The translations under genes were made by a program, and so were the position numbers. From an uncultured Neglectibacter sp. (GTDB taxonomy: Bacteria; Bacillota; Clostridia; Oscillospirales; Acutalibacteraceae), in NCBI GenBank assembly GCA_937958185.1, contig CALFFN010000001.1, forward strand, positions 1-21,462: DNA of 21,462 bases, given 5' to 3'. Each line of letters opens with the position of its first letter. Positions within the stretch are counted from its first letter, which is position 1. The notes under the pieces are model-generated. The model was given only the letters and a program-made list of their open reading frames with translations, was not told where the DNA came from and did no database searches. Positions 6,348 through 12,166 of this stretch are shown here, one piece after another.

Positions 6348-6660
6348 ATGAAATTAGGGGTGCAAAAGATTGATTTTGCATGGCAAAACCAATCTTTCCG
6401 GAGTTTGCGAAGCAAACTCCCAAGGAAAGAAAGATGGGGGAACTTGCCGGATAAGATCAATCAAGCTTGGAAACCTGCTGCGCAAATTTCTCCTGTATAA
6501 CATGGGTAACACAACTTTGTTTGACAGGAGTTTCCTGAAAACGGAAAGCGGCGGTTTCCAAGTGCTGAGAGGAGCTTCGAGCTTAAACCCTATGTCCGGC
6601 TGCCGTTGGCGTTCGGACAGGAACCTGATGCGGATAATACCGACGTAGGAAGCATTTCAT
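6348..6660 (+). promoter_or_regulatory. TPP riboswitch with very large P3-arm insertion
   Basis: Conserved elements of the thiamine-pyrophosphate aptamer are present in order. P1 is ATGAAAT (6348-6354) with ATTTCAT (6654-6660). P2 is GGGGT (6357-6361) with ACCCT (6587-6591). The pyrimidine-sensing loop CTGAGA is at 6565-6570. The P4/P5 half, CCTGATGCGGATAATACCGACGTAGG with breaks, covers 6624-6650. A P3a-like hairpin lies in 6571-6584. Between GGGGTGC and GCTGAGA, where bacterial aptamers usually have a short P3, there are about 200 nt. These hold GCAAAA/TTTTGC (6362-6379), GGAGTTTGC-gaa-GCAAACTCC (6400-6420) and a perfect 10-bp pair CTTGGAAACC (6466-6475)/GGTTTCCAAG (6553-6562). With a terminator downstream and thiT next, thiamine-pyrophosphate repression is expected. 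Confidence 0.9.
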
Positions 6661-6788
6661 CACCTGAAGCAGGGCGGCTGACCCGTGTAAAAGCGGCGCG
6701 TAAAGCCGCCTGCCAAAAGAAAGAGCGATGAGCTTACAGGAAAGACGTTTTTGCGTGTCTGCCGCAAAGCGTTTGTAAATGCGTTCTA

Positions 6789-6829
6789 TGTCATTTGGAG
6801 AATCCCTCCAGATGGCATTTTTCATTTTT
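6789..6829 (+). terminator. Riboswitch-controlled intrinsic terminator before thiT
   Basis: TGTCATTTGGAG (6789-6800) pairs with CTCCAGATGGCA (6806-6817) over 12 positions (two wobble pairs) around a 5-nt loop. TTTTTCATTTTT follows. It lies between the aptamer and the thiT ribosome site, as in transcription-attenuating TPP switches. The 6661-6788 linker has another possible stem, GGCGGCT with AGCCGCC, which may be part of the switching platform. Confidence 0.85.
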
Positions 6830-6856
6830 CAAATAAAATGTTCCGAAAGGGGAAAA

Positions 6857-7513
6857 ATGAAAATGGCTCAAAATTTTGAAAATGAGGCAAAGAACATCAA
6901 AAACCTGGTCCAGAACATCAAAAAGATGGTTCTGGGCGGCGTGCTGGTGGCACTGGCCACCGTGCTGTCCTTTATCACGGTCTACCATCTGCCCCAGGGC
7001 GGTTCGATCACGGCTTGCTCCATGCTGCCGATCATGCTGTTTGCCTATCTTTGCGGCACAAAATGGGGGCTTGCCGCCGGGTTTGTCCACAGCGTGCTGC
7101 AACTGCTGTTTGGTCTGGCAGATCTGAAAGGCATCAGCGGCGGCGCCCTTGTGGGCTCTATCCTGCTGGATTACCTGCTGGCGTTTACCGTGCTGGGTCT
7201 GGCAGGCATTTTTCACAACAAGATCAAGCACGATGGCGCGTCTTTCACGCTGGGCTGCCTGGTTTCCGGGCTGCTGCGGTACCTTTGCTCTTTCCTGTCC
7301 GGCTGGATCCTCTGGGGCGCGTATGCCGACCAGAATTTTTCTCCCATGCTGGCGGGCATGAGCGGCAATACATTGGCATGCTTCTATTCTCTGATCTATA
7401 ACGGCAGCTACATGGTCCCGGAAATCATCATCACCTGTGTCGTGGGCTTCCTCATCATGCAGACTGCCGGAAAGCAGCTGAAGAAGCTTGCCGGGGAAAC
7501 GGCGCAGGCGTAA
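6857..7513 (+). CDS. thiT: ECF thiamine transporter substrate-binding subunit ThiT
   Basis: The 218-residue integral membrane protein has about six hydrophobic segments and matches the ThiT (YuaJ) S-component of group II energy-coupling-factor transporters. These import thiamine when joined to the shared EcfA/EcfA'/EcfT module. Hallmarks are PQGGSIT (46-52) followed by SMLPIMLFA, the G-x-K-x-GL-x-x-G turn, and SILLDY-x-LAF-x-x-LGLAGIF. The TPP riboswitch upstream independently supports a thiamine role. Start 6857 is chosen because AAAGG (6846-6850) lies 6 bases before it. A second ATG at 6863 is possible. The in-frame ATG at 6779 is rejected because the terminator hairpin would lie inside the gene. 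No EcfA/T genes are in the window, as expected for shared modules. Confidence 0.92.
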   Translation: MKMAQNFENEAKNIKNLVQNIKKMVLGGVLVALATVLSFITVYHLPQGGSITACSMLPIMLFAYLCGTKWGLAAGFVHSVLQLLFGLADLKGISGGALVGSILLDYLLAFTVLGLAGIFHNKIKHDGASFTLGCLVSGLLRYLCSFLSGWILWGAYADQNFSPMLAGMSGNTLACFYSLIYNGSYMVPEIIITCVVGFLIMQTAGKQLKKLAGETAQA

Positions 7514-7615
7514 CATAGGGGAAGAATAAGGCGGTCTCTTTTGGGAACACTGAAAACGTGAAGCGGAAGCAAAAGCGAAGCTTTGCAAATTCATTCTAAA
7601 AAGAGGTGCCTTTTC

Positions 7616-7942
7616 ATGAACAAGCTGGAATGTCAGGTCACTTCCTGTCAGCACTATTGTGACAACCTCTGCTGCCTGCCCGGGATACAGGTAGACGGTC
7701 CTGCCGCCAGGGAGAGCGGACAGACCTGCTGCTCCTCCTATGAGGAGCGGAAGAACAGCAGCGGAACCAACTCCGCGGGGGCAAAGACCCCCTCCGAGGA
7801 CAGCTCCATCAGCTGCGAAGCAGAGCACTGCGCCTATAACCACAACTGCAAATGCGAAGCCGAATGCGTCTGCGTCGGCTGCTGCTGCGGCGAGGTAAGC
7901 TCCAAGAGCGGCACAGAATGCTGCACGTTCCGCGAGGGATAA
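7616..7942 (+). CDS. DUF1540-type cysteine-rich protein, two domains
   Basis: The 108-residue protein has 18 cysteines in two related halves: residues 1-45 (LECQVTSCQHYCDNLCCLPGI ... TCCSSYEE) and about 68-108 (ISCEAEHCAYNHNCKC ... ECCTF). The pattern C-x4-C-x-x-(x)-N-x-x-C-x-A/P-x-x-I/V ... T/E-C-C-x-F/Y is that of DUF1540, a small family common in Clostridia with a suspected metal-binding role that is not established. A Ser/Thr/Glu-rich linker joins the halves, and the second half carries an extra run of three Cys. Start: ATG 7616 has AGAGGTG (7602-7608) 7 bases upstream; the earlier ATG at 7583 has no ribosome site. It follows thiT after 102 bp without a clear terminator, so may share its transcript. 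No membrane segment. Confidence 0.82.
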   Translation: MNKLECQVTSCQHYCDNLCCLPGIQVDGPAARESGQTCCSSYEERKNSSGTNSAGAKTPSEDSSISCEAEHCAYNHNCKCEAECVCVGCCCGEVSSKSGTECCTFREG

Positions 7943-7975
7943 GCAGACAAATTCCGAAACAAATCCCAGAACGGG

Positions 7976-8012
7976 AAACAGCGCCCTTTCCTTGCGGGAA
8001 GGGGCGCTGTTT
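7976..8012 (+). terminator. Intrinsic-type hairpin after the DUF1540 gene
   Basis: AAACAGCGCCCTTTCC (7976-7991) pairs with GGAAGGGGCGCTGTTT (7997-8012), 16 bp with one wobble, 5-nt loop. The A/T ends give a short U-tail and could work both ways. Nearly the same hairpin recurs at 8178-8209. Confidence 0.75.
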
Positions 8013-8063
8013 CAGACTGTCGATAAAATTCTCCAGCCGTAAGGAACGGAAGGGGGGAGAGTT

Positions 8064-8099
8064 GCGAGAGGGGACCATCAGGGTCCCTCTCTCGCTTTT
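8064..8099 (+). terminator. Second intrinsic terminator
   Basis: GCGAGAGGGGACC (8064-8076) pairs, with small bulges, with GGGTCCCTCTCTCGC (8081-8095), followed by TTTT. It lies downstream of the terminator at 7976-8012, so transcription is stopped in stages. No gene is seen in 7943-8305. Confidence 0.65.
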
Positions 8100-8101
8100 C
8101 A

Positions 8102-8178
8102 ATCACAACATATTGAGAAAGTCATAGATTTTCTCAATATGTTTGAGCGGGGCGAAAAGACTTTTTCGGCACGCTCAA
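8102..8178 (+). repeat. Dispersed structured repeat, copy 2
   Basis: Full-length relative of 78-153. The first stem is a perfect 14-bp inverted repeat, AACATATTGAGAAA (8107-8120) with TTTCTCAATATGTT (8130-8143), 9-nt loop. The second joins TTGAGCG (8143-8149) with CGCTCAA (8172-8178) and CGAAAA (8153-8158) with TTTTCG (8163-8168). The next hairpin, a terminator, follows directly. This copy is better paired than copy 1. Confidence 0.65.
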
Positions 8179-8215
8179 CAGCGCTCTTTCCTGCGGGAAG
8201 GGGCGCTGTTTTTTT
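8178..8215 (+). terminator. Strong terminator after the dispersed repeat
   Basis: ACAGCGCTCTTTCC (8178-8191) pairs with GGAAGGGGCGCTGT (8196-8209), 14 positions including two wobble pairs, then a run of seven T ending at 8215. It is a near-duplicate of the hairpin at 7976-8012. Confidence 0.85.
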
Positions 8216-8236
8216 CGCGCGCAAATAAAGAAACCG

Positions 8237-8265
8237 TGTACAAGCGCAGTGATATTCTGTATAAT
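8237..8265 (+). promoter_or_regulatory. Probable promoter of the HAD phosphatase gene
   Basis: TATAAT (8260-8265) is perfect; the sequence 17 bp upstream, TGTACA (8237-8242), is a poor -35. It follows the terminator at 8178-8215, so a promoter is needed here. Confidence 0.55.
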
Positions 8266-8305
8266 AGGGGAAAGCTGCACCGTTTGGGGGAGGAAAAGAA
8301 AAATC

Positions 8306-9136
8306 ATGATAAAGTTGCTGGCGTTTGATTTGGACGGAACCACCATTACAGAGCACAAATACCTGTCGGAAGAGAACCGGGAAGCCCTGAGGCTGGCAGC
8401 AGAGCAGGGTGTGGAGCTGGTGCCCACTACCGGGCGGATGCTGTCTTTCCTGCCGCCGGAGATAGCCGCTTTGCCCGGCGTGAGGTACGCGATCACCTCC
8501 AACGGGGCGTCGGTGTACGAGCTGCGCTCCGGCAAAGCGGTGCACCAAAGCCTGATCCCCAACGAAAAAGCCAAAGCGATACAGGCGGTGCTGGAAGCAT
8601 ACGATATCTACGTGGAATATTACAAAAATGGCAGTGCGATCACGAAGATCGGTTTCCCGGAGCGGGCGCAGAAGCATTTTCATTTGCCGGATTCCAGAAT
8701 GCATTTCGTGACAGGCAAGCATTACACCCTCGTTGAAAATTTTGCGGATTGGCTCGCAGAAACAGAAACCTGCCCGGAGAAGATCAATTTTCCCTTTCTG
8801 GAAGAGCCTGTTCGGCAGGAGCTGTGGGAAAAGCTGGAACGCCTGGGCGGCTTGCGGCTGACCTCCTCTATCCCGGACAACCTGGAAATAAACGATGAAA
8901 CTGCCCACAAGGGCGCGGCGGTGCTGGCGCTGGCAAAAGGGCTGGGCATTTCCCCGGAAGAAATTATGACCATCGGCGACAACGGCAACGACGTGACCAT
9001 GCTGGAAGCGGGCGGCTGCTCCGTCGCCGTGGCGGACGGCTCCCCGGAAGCGCTTGCCGCCGCGAAGCACATCACTGCCGCCCACAATCAGAATGGTCTT
9101 GCCCAGGCGATCCATACCTATATCCTGCACGCATAA
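8306..9136 (+). CDS. HAD-superfamily (Cof type, IIB) sugar-phosphate phosphatase
   Basis: The 276-residue soluble hydrolase carries all HAD motifs: motif I FDLDGT with nucleophile Asp8 and acid/base Asp10, motif II TTGR (Thr42), Lys202 in HKGAAV (motif III) and GDNGND (225-229, motif IV, Mg binding). The segment between (about 80-190) forms the IIB-type cap. Family members dephosphorylate sugar phosphates, flavin or pyridoxal phosphates with loose specificity, so the substrate cannot be named. The ATG at 8306 starts the HAD fold as usual; a GGGGGAGG site lies somewhat far upstream (about 12 bases). It is a single-gene unit with its own promoter and ends in the bidirectional terminator shared with spoIIE. 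Confidence 0.9.
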   Translation: MIKLLAFDLDGTTITEHKYLSEENREALRLAAEQGVELVPTTGRMLSFLPPEIAALPGVRYAITSNGASVYELRSGKAVHQSLIPNEKAKAIQAVLEAYDIYVEYYKNGSAITKIGFPERAQKHFHLPDSRMHFVTGKHYTLVENFADWLAETETCPEKINFPFLEEPVRQELWEKLERLGGLRLTSSIPDNLEINDETAHKGAAVLALAKGLGISPEEIMTIGDNGNDVTMLEAGGCSVAVADGSPEALAAAKHITAAHNQNGLAQAIHTYILHA

Positions 9137-9173
9137 AGAAGCCTGTCCCGCAAATTTGCGGGACAGGCTTCTT
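9136..9173. terminator. Perfect 38-bp palindrome, bidirectional terminator
   Basis: From 9136 to 9173 the sequence equals its own reverse complement: AAGAAGCCTGTCCCGCAAA followed by its 19-base complement. It starts on the last base of the HAD stop codon and ends 6 bases before the spoIIE stop, between convergent genes. CTTCTT on each strand gives a weak U-rich tail. Confidence 0.9.
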
Positions 9174-9179
9174 GCAAGT

Positions 9180-11522
9180 TTATTCCACTGCCAGCACCAG
9201 GGCGGTGATGTCGTCCTCGTGCCCGTCGCTGCGGCGCTTTTGGGCTTCCTCGGTGATGCGTTCCGCCAGCAGGTTGGGGTTTTCTCCCTCGTCCCAATTC
9301 AGCACCATGTCGGCGAGCCATTCCGTGCCGGCAGCCATCACGCCGTCGGAGATCATCACCACCAGATCGCCGGAGGTCAGCTCCCGGTCGTAACAGGCAA
9401 ATTCCACCTCCGGCATGATCCCCGCGGGGACGCTGGACGCCTCGATCACGTCGATATATTTCCCCCGGCGGACAATGGTGCAGGCAGCCCCGGCTTTGCG
9501 GAACTCTGCCTTGCCCGTAAACAGGTCGATACAGGTCACGTCCAGCGTGGCGAGGGATTCGTCGCCGGATTTCGCGATCAAAGCAGCGTTTACCGTTTGC
9601 AGCATACTGTCAAACCCGATCCCGGCTTTGAGCAGGTTTTCCGCCATGGCGGAGGTCATTGCGCCGTCTACCGCCGCCCTGCCGCCGGTGCCCATGCCGT
9701 CGCTGAGCACGGCAATGAGCCTGCCGCAGCCATCGTAGAATACGCTGGCGCTGTCGCCGCAGAAAGCGCCGTTCCTGGCGCAGTATTGGGAAAAGCCCCT
9801 GCCCACCTCAAAGGCCGGGCGCTGGCACATTTGAATGCGGCAGGTCTCCTCGGAAGAGCTGACGCAGGGCGGGGAAAACACCCTGCCGCAGGCGGCGGAG
9901 ATCTCCTTAGTGAATACCGCCCGGTTCAGCCGTTTCTGCCGTTCCCTATGTATTTCCGCTTCCACCGTCATGCGCCCGAACTTGTCCAGCCGGCAGCATA
10001 CTTCAATGGGCTCCACGCCGTTGTCCCGGAGAATGTCCTCCACTCGCTGGGCGGCTTCCTCGTCAAAATGCTGGTACAGGGAAAATTCCCCCGCCATCTC
10101 GTCCAGGATCCCGGCGGTGGTGCGGAAGTGCTGCCCGGCGGCTTCCCGCACCTGCGCCGCCCGCAGCTCGGCTGCCTCCTTCATGAGATAGCGCCCGTAG
10201 TTTTTGTTGATTTCCTCCTTCATTTCGCCGGAACGCTTGCAGCGGTCGGAAAATTCCGGGGTGAAGTCACAGACCTCCGCCTTGCCCTTTTCTCTGAGGG
10301 TCTTGGAAAGCTGGGCAAAATTGTCCAGAGTCTGCTCCTTGTGCTTGCGCCAGCAGACGGCGCTCATGGCGCACCCGGCGCAGACGGTTTCCGTGGCGCG
10401 GTTGTAGACCCCCTGCAAATTAGGCGCGCAGACCTCCGAAAGCTTTTGGGAAATTTCCTCCACAGAGGAGTAGACGTTGGAGAGGGCTTCCGATGCGTGG
10501 CGCAGCCGCATGACGATATTGTCCCGCAGGGCGCCGCCGCTGAGGGTGTCTTTTCGCACACAGAATAAGTCCGTCAGCCGCTGGCTTCTGGGCAGCACCA
10601 TGTAGACCACCGTGGCGACCGCCACCTCCACCGCCCCGGTGAGCATCTGGGAGTTCCCGGTCCCGGCTTGCAGGGAGGCAACGCCATGGGAGAGGATAAA
10701 CGCCACGGCGGCAGCCACCTTGCCCATGGGGGAGAACACCCCTGCCATCAGCCCGCCCAGACCATACGCCCCGGACAGGTAGGAAAGCCCGGCAGTGGAA
10801 AGCCCCTGAATTGCCCCGGCGGTGACGCCGGCGACGGTGCCGCCGCTGATCCCGCCCACCCGGGCACAGTAAATAATCATCAGCACCATGAAAATACGCC
10901 CGGCGGATACCCCGGAGACCGTCACGCTGGAAAAGGAAAGCGCCAGAATGCCCACGGATACTGCCAGAGCCGCCACGTCGCCGCTGTCATACAGCCCGCC
11001 GGATTTTGCGCGCCCGTCCCCGGTACGCCCCTGCAGCAGATTGGCGGTGCGCCGGAGAAAATATGCTACGCCTGCGCCCAAAAAGGATTCTGCCAGATAC
11101 AGGGCGGCGGAGTAATTCACCGAGCCGCTGATCAGCACCATGGTGAACCCGGTCAGCAGCAGGGGCAGGAAGGTCACCGCCGGGGCGTACAGCGGATGGG
11201 TGTTCACCGCCTTCAGCTCCGACAGGGACCAGCGAATAGCAGCTACCGCCACCAGCGCAGCTTCGTACCGAATGGATACATATACCGGGGACGGCATAAA
11301 ATAGCCGAAAAACGCCCCCAGCACCGCCGCCCACATCCCTCCCCTGGGCGCTGCCGCCACCGCAGCCACGCCGAAGGGGGCATATTTCCCAAACACCAGC
11401 CCTCGGGAGCAGAGCAGCCCGGACAAAAAGCTGCTTATCAGAAGGAGCACCTTCCTCGCATAGATGGAGTGAAGATACTCCCCCATGCGGTCAAAAAATT
11501 GCCGAACCCTTGATTCTTCCAT
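9180..11522 (-). CDS. spoIIE: Stage II sporulation protein E (SpoIIE), serine phosphatase
   Basis: The 780-residue protein has the full SpoIIE build. Residues about 20-330 form roughly ten membrane segments, about 340-560 form the regulatory/oligomerisation region, and about 570-780 a PP2C-type phosphatase. Metal-site motifs are visible: SDGMGTGG with Asp608 and SDGVM with Asp726, plus GDES and ATLDV. In Bacillus, SpoIIE localises to the polar septum and dephosphorylates SpoIIAA, which releases sigma-F in the forespore. Length is close to the B. subtilis protein (about 827). ATG 11522 is chosen over GTG 11531 because AGGCGG (11531-11536) sits 8 bases upstream. It is transcribed alone, diverging from the T-box operon. 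Its presence shows that the organism, or a recent ancestor, forms endospores. Confidence 0.96.
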   Translation of the reverse strand: MEESRVRQFFDRMGEYLHSIYARKVLLLISSFLSGLLCSRGLVFGKYAPFGVAAVAAAPRGGMWAAVLGAFFGYFMPSPVYVSIRYEAALVAVAAIRWSLSELKAVNTHPLYAPAVTFLPLLLTGFTMVLISGSVNYSAALYLAESFLGAGVAYFLRRTANLLQGRTGDGRAKSGGLYDSGDVAALAVSVGILALSFSSVTVSGVSAGRIFMVLMIIYCARVGGISGGTVAGVTAGAIQGLSTAGLSYLSGAYGLGGLMAGVFSPMGKVAAAVAFILSHGVASLQAGTGNSQMLTGAVEVAVATVVYMVLPRSQRLTDLFCVRKDTLSGGALRDNIVMRLRHASEALSNVYSSVEEISQKLSEVCAPNLQGVYNRATETVCAGCAMSAVCWRKHKEQTLDNFAQLSKTLREKGKAEVCDFTPEFSDRCKRSGEMKEEINKNYGRYLMKEAAELRAAQVREAAGQHFRTTAGILDEMAGEFSLYQHFDEEAAQRVEDILRDNGVEPIEVCCRLDKFGRMTVEAEIHRERQKRLNRAVFTKEISAACGRVFSPPCVSSSEETCRIQMCQRPAFEVGRGFSQYCARNGAFCGDSASVFYDGCGRLIAVLSDGMGTGGRAAVDGAMTSAMAENLLKAGIGFDSMLQTVNAALIAKSGDESLATLDVTCIDLFTGKAEFRKAGAACTIVRRGKYIDVIEASSVPAGIMPEVEFACYDRELTSGDLVVMISDGVMAAGTEWLADMVLNWDEGENPNLLAERITEEAQKRRSDGHEDDITALVLAVE

Positions 11523-11578
11523 CGGAGACACCGCCTAAAAATGAATTATGGGAAACCAACTATGCTGCTGGTAACGAA

Positions 11579-11636
11579 ATTATACCTGTGGGAAAGAAAA
11601 GTTTCTGTCGCTAAAAGGCAGGGAATTCCTGTCGTT
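11579..11636 (-). promoter_or_regulatory. Candidate spoIIE promoter with Spo0A-like boxes
   Basis: Minus-strand TATAAT (11579-11584) has no good -35 at 17 bp. Upstream lie two plus-strand TGTCG heptamers, TGTCGCT (11606-11612) and TGTCGTT (11630-11636), 24 bp apart. Each differs from the Spo0A box TGTCGAA in its last bases. In Bacillus, spoIIE uses a sigma-A promoter with Spo0A boxes in place of a good -35, so the layout fits; the match is imperfect. Confidence 0.4.
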
Positions 11637-11771
11637 TTGCTGAGAAATGCCTGCCTTTCGGCAGTTTCAGGCGGGAATTGATTCTGTTCTGGCGAAAAAT
11701 ATTATGTAAATTAAATTATGGAAATCTATTTGCCGGGTATTTGAGAGAGGAGTGTTTCCATCGGAGATTTT

Positions 11772-11810
11772 TTGGTATTCCCCCTGCTAGTAGGGCAGGG
11801 GGAATACCAA
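11772..11810. repeat. 16-bp perfect inverted repeat between divergent promoters
   Basis: TTGGTATTCCCCCTGC (11772-11787) and GCAGGGGGAATACCAA (11795-11810) flank a 7-nt spacer. No U-tract follows on either strand, so it is not a terminator. The 13-mer GGCAGGGGGAATA (11794-11806) recurs exactly at 11866-11878, running into the -10 of the T-box promoter. The arrangement could be a protein-binding site. Confidence 0.8.
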
Positions 11811-11853
11811 CTGTGACCTCCGCGTTTTGGACACTTCCTCTGAGAGAAAGCAT

Positions 11854-11882
11854 TTGACTTTTTTCGGCAGGGGGAATATAAT
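11854..11882 (+). promoter_or_regulatory. Sigma-A promoter of the trpS operon
   Basis: TTGACT (11854-11859), 17 bp, TATAAT (11877-11882). Expected start is near 11889, shortly before T-box Stem I. The spacer holds a copy of the 13-mer from the upstream inverted repeat. Confidence 0.9.
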
Positions 11883-11904
11883 ACAGAAAAAGATACAGAA
11901 ACCA

Positions 11905-12131
11905 ATGGGCAGAAATAGTACTGTGCATACCCTTTGCTATCCAGAGAGCCGCCGGGGGTGAAAACGCGGCAGAAAGCGCGCAGGAATGGGTCTGCTTCGG
12001 CTGGGGAGGAAATGCCCCGGCGCGGCTCCGGCGTTATGGAGAAGAGTGGGCGCGGGCAGCCGCGCCAAGCTGGGTGGTACCGCAGGAAAGCTTCCTGTCC
12101 CTGTGCGCAGATGCGCGGGGGCGGGTTTTTT
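11905..12131 (+). promoter_or_regulatory. T-box leader, tryptophan specifier (UGG)
   Basis: Stem I: GCAGA (11909-11913) pairs with TCTGC (11991-11995). The specifier loop follows, with AGTA (11917-11920) opposite GAATGGG, and is closed by CTGTGC (11921-11926)/GCGCAG (11978-11983). The specifier codon is UGG (11987-11989) followed by a purine. The distal part has AGAGAGCC and the GGGGGTGAAAAC loop. The T-box TGGGTGGTACCGC (12071-12083) lies in the antiterminator, flanked by AAGC and GCTT. A terminator stem follows (about 12097-12125) with TTTTTT (12126-12131). By family rule, uncharged tRNA-Trp binding favours antitermination and read-through to the genes below. The downstream trpS agrees with the specifier. 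Confidence 0.92.
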
Positions 12132-12166
12132 ATTTGTCTGGTTTTATTTTTGGAAAGGAGAGCTTT

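Noticed and set aside
6370..6648. 92-residue open frame within the leader of thiT
   Set aside because: It coincides with the TPP riboswitch. It has no ribosome site, and its sequence constraint is explained by the aptamer.
9054..10568. 504-residue plus-strand open frame across spoIIE
   Set aside because: It is antisense to spoIIE, overlaps the shared terminator and has low-complexity composition.
11772..11810. Terminator for spoIIE or the T-box unit
   Set aside because: It lies upstream of both divergent genes and has no U-tract in the required direction.
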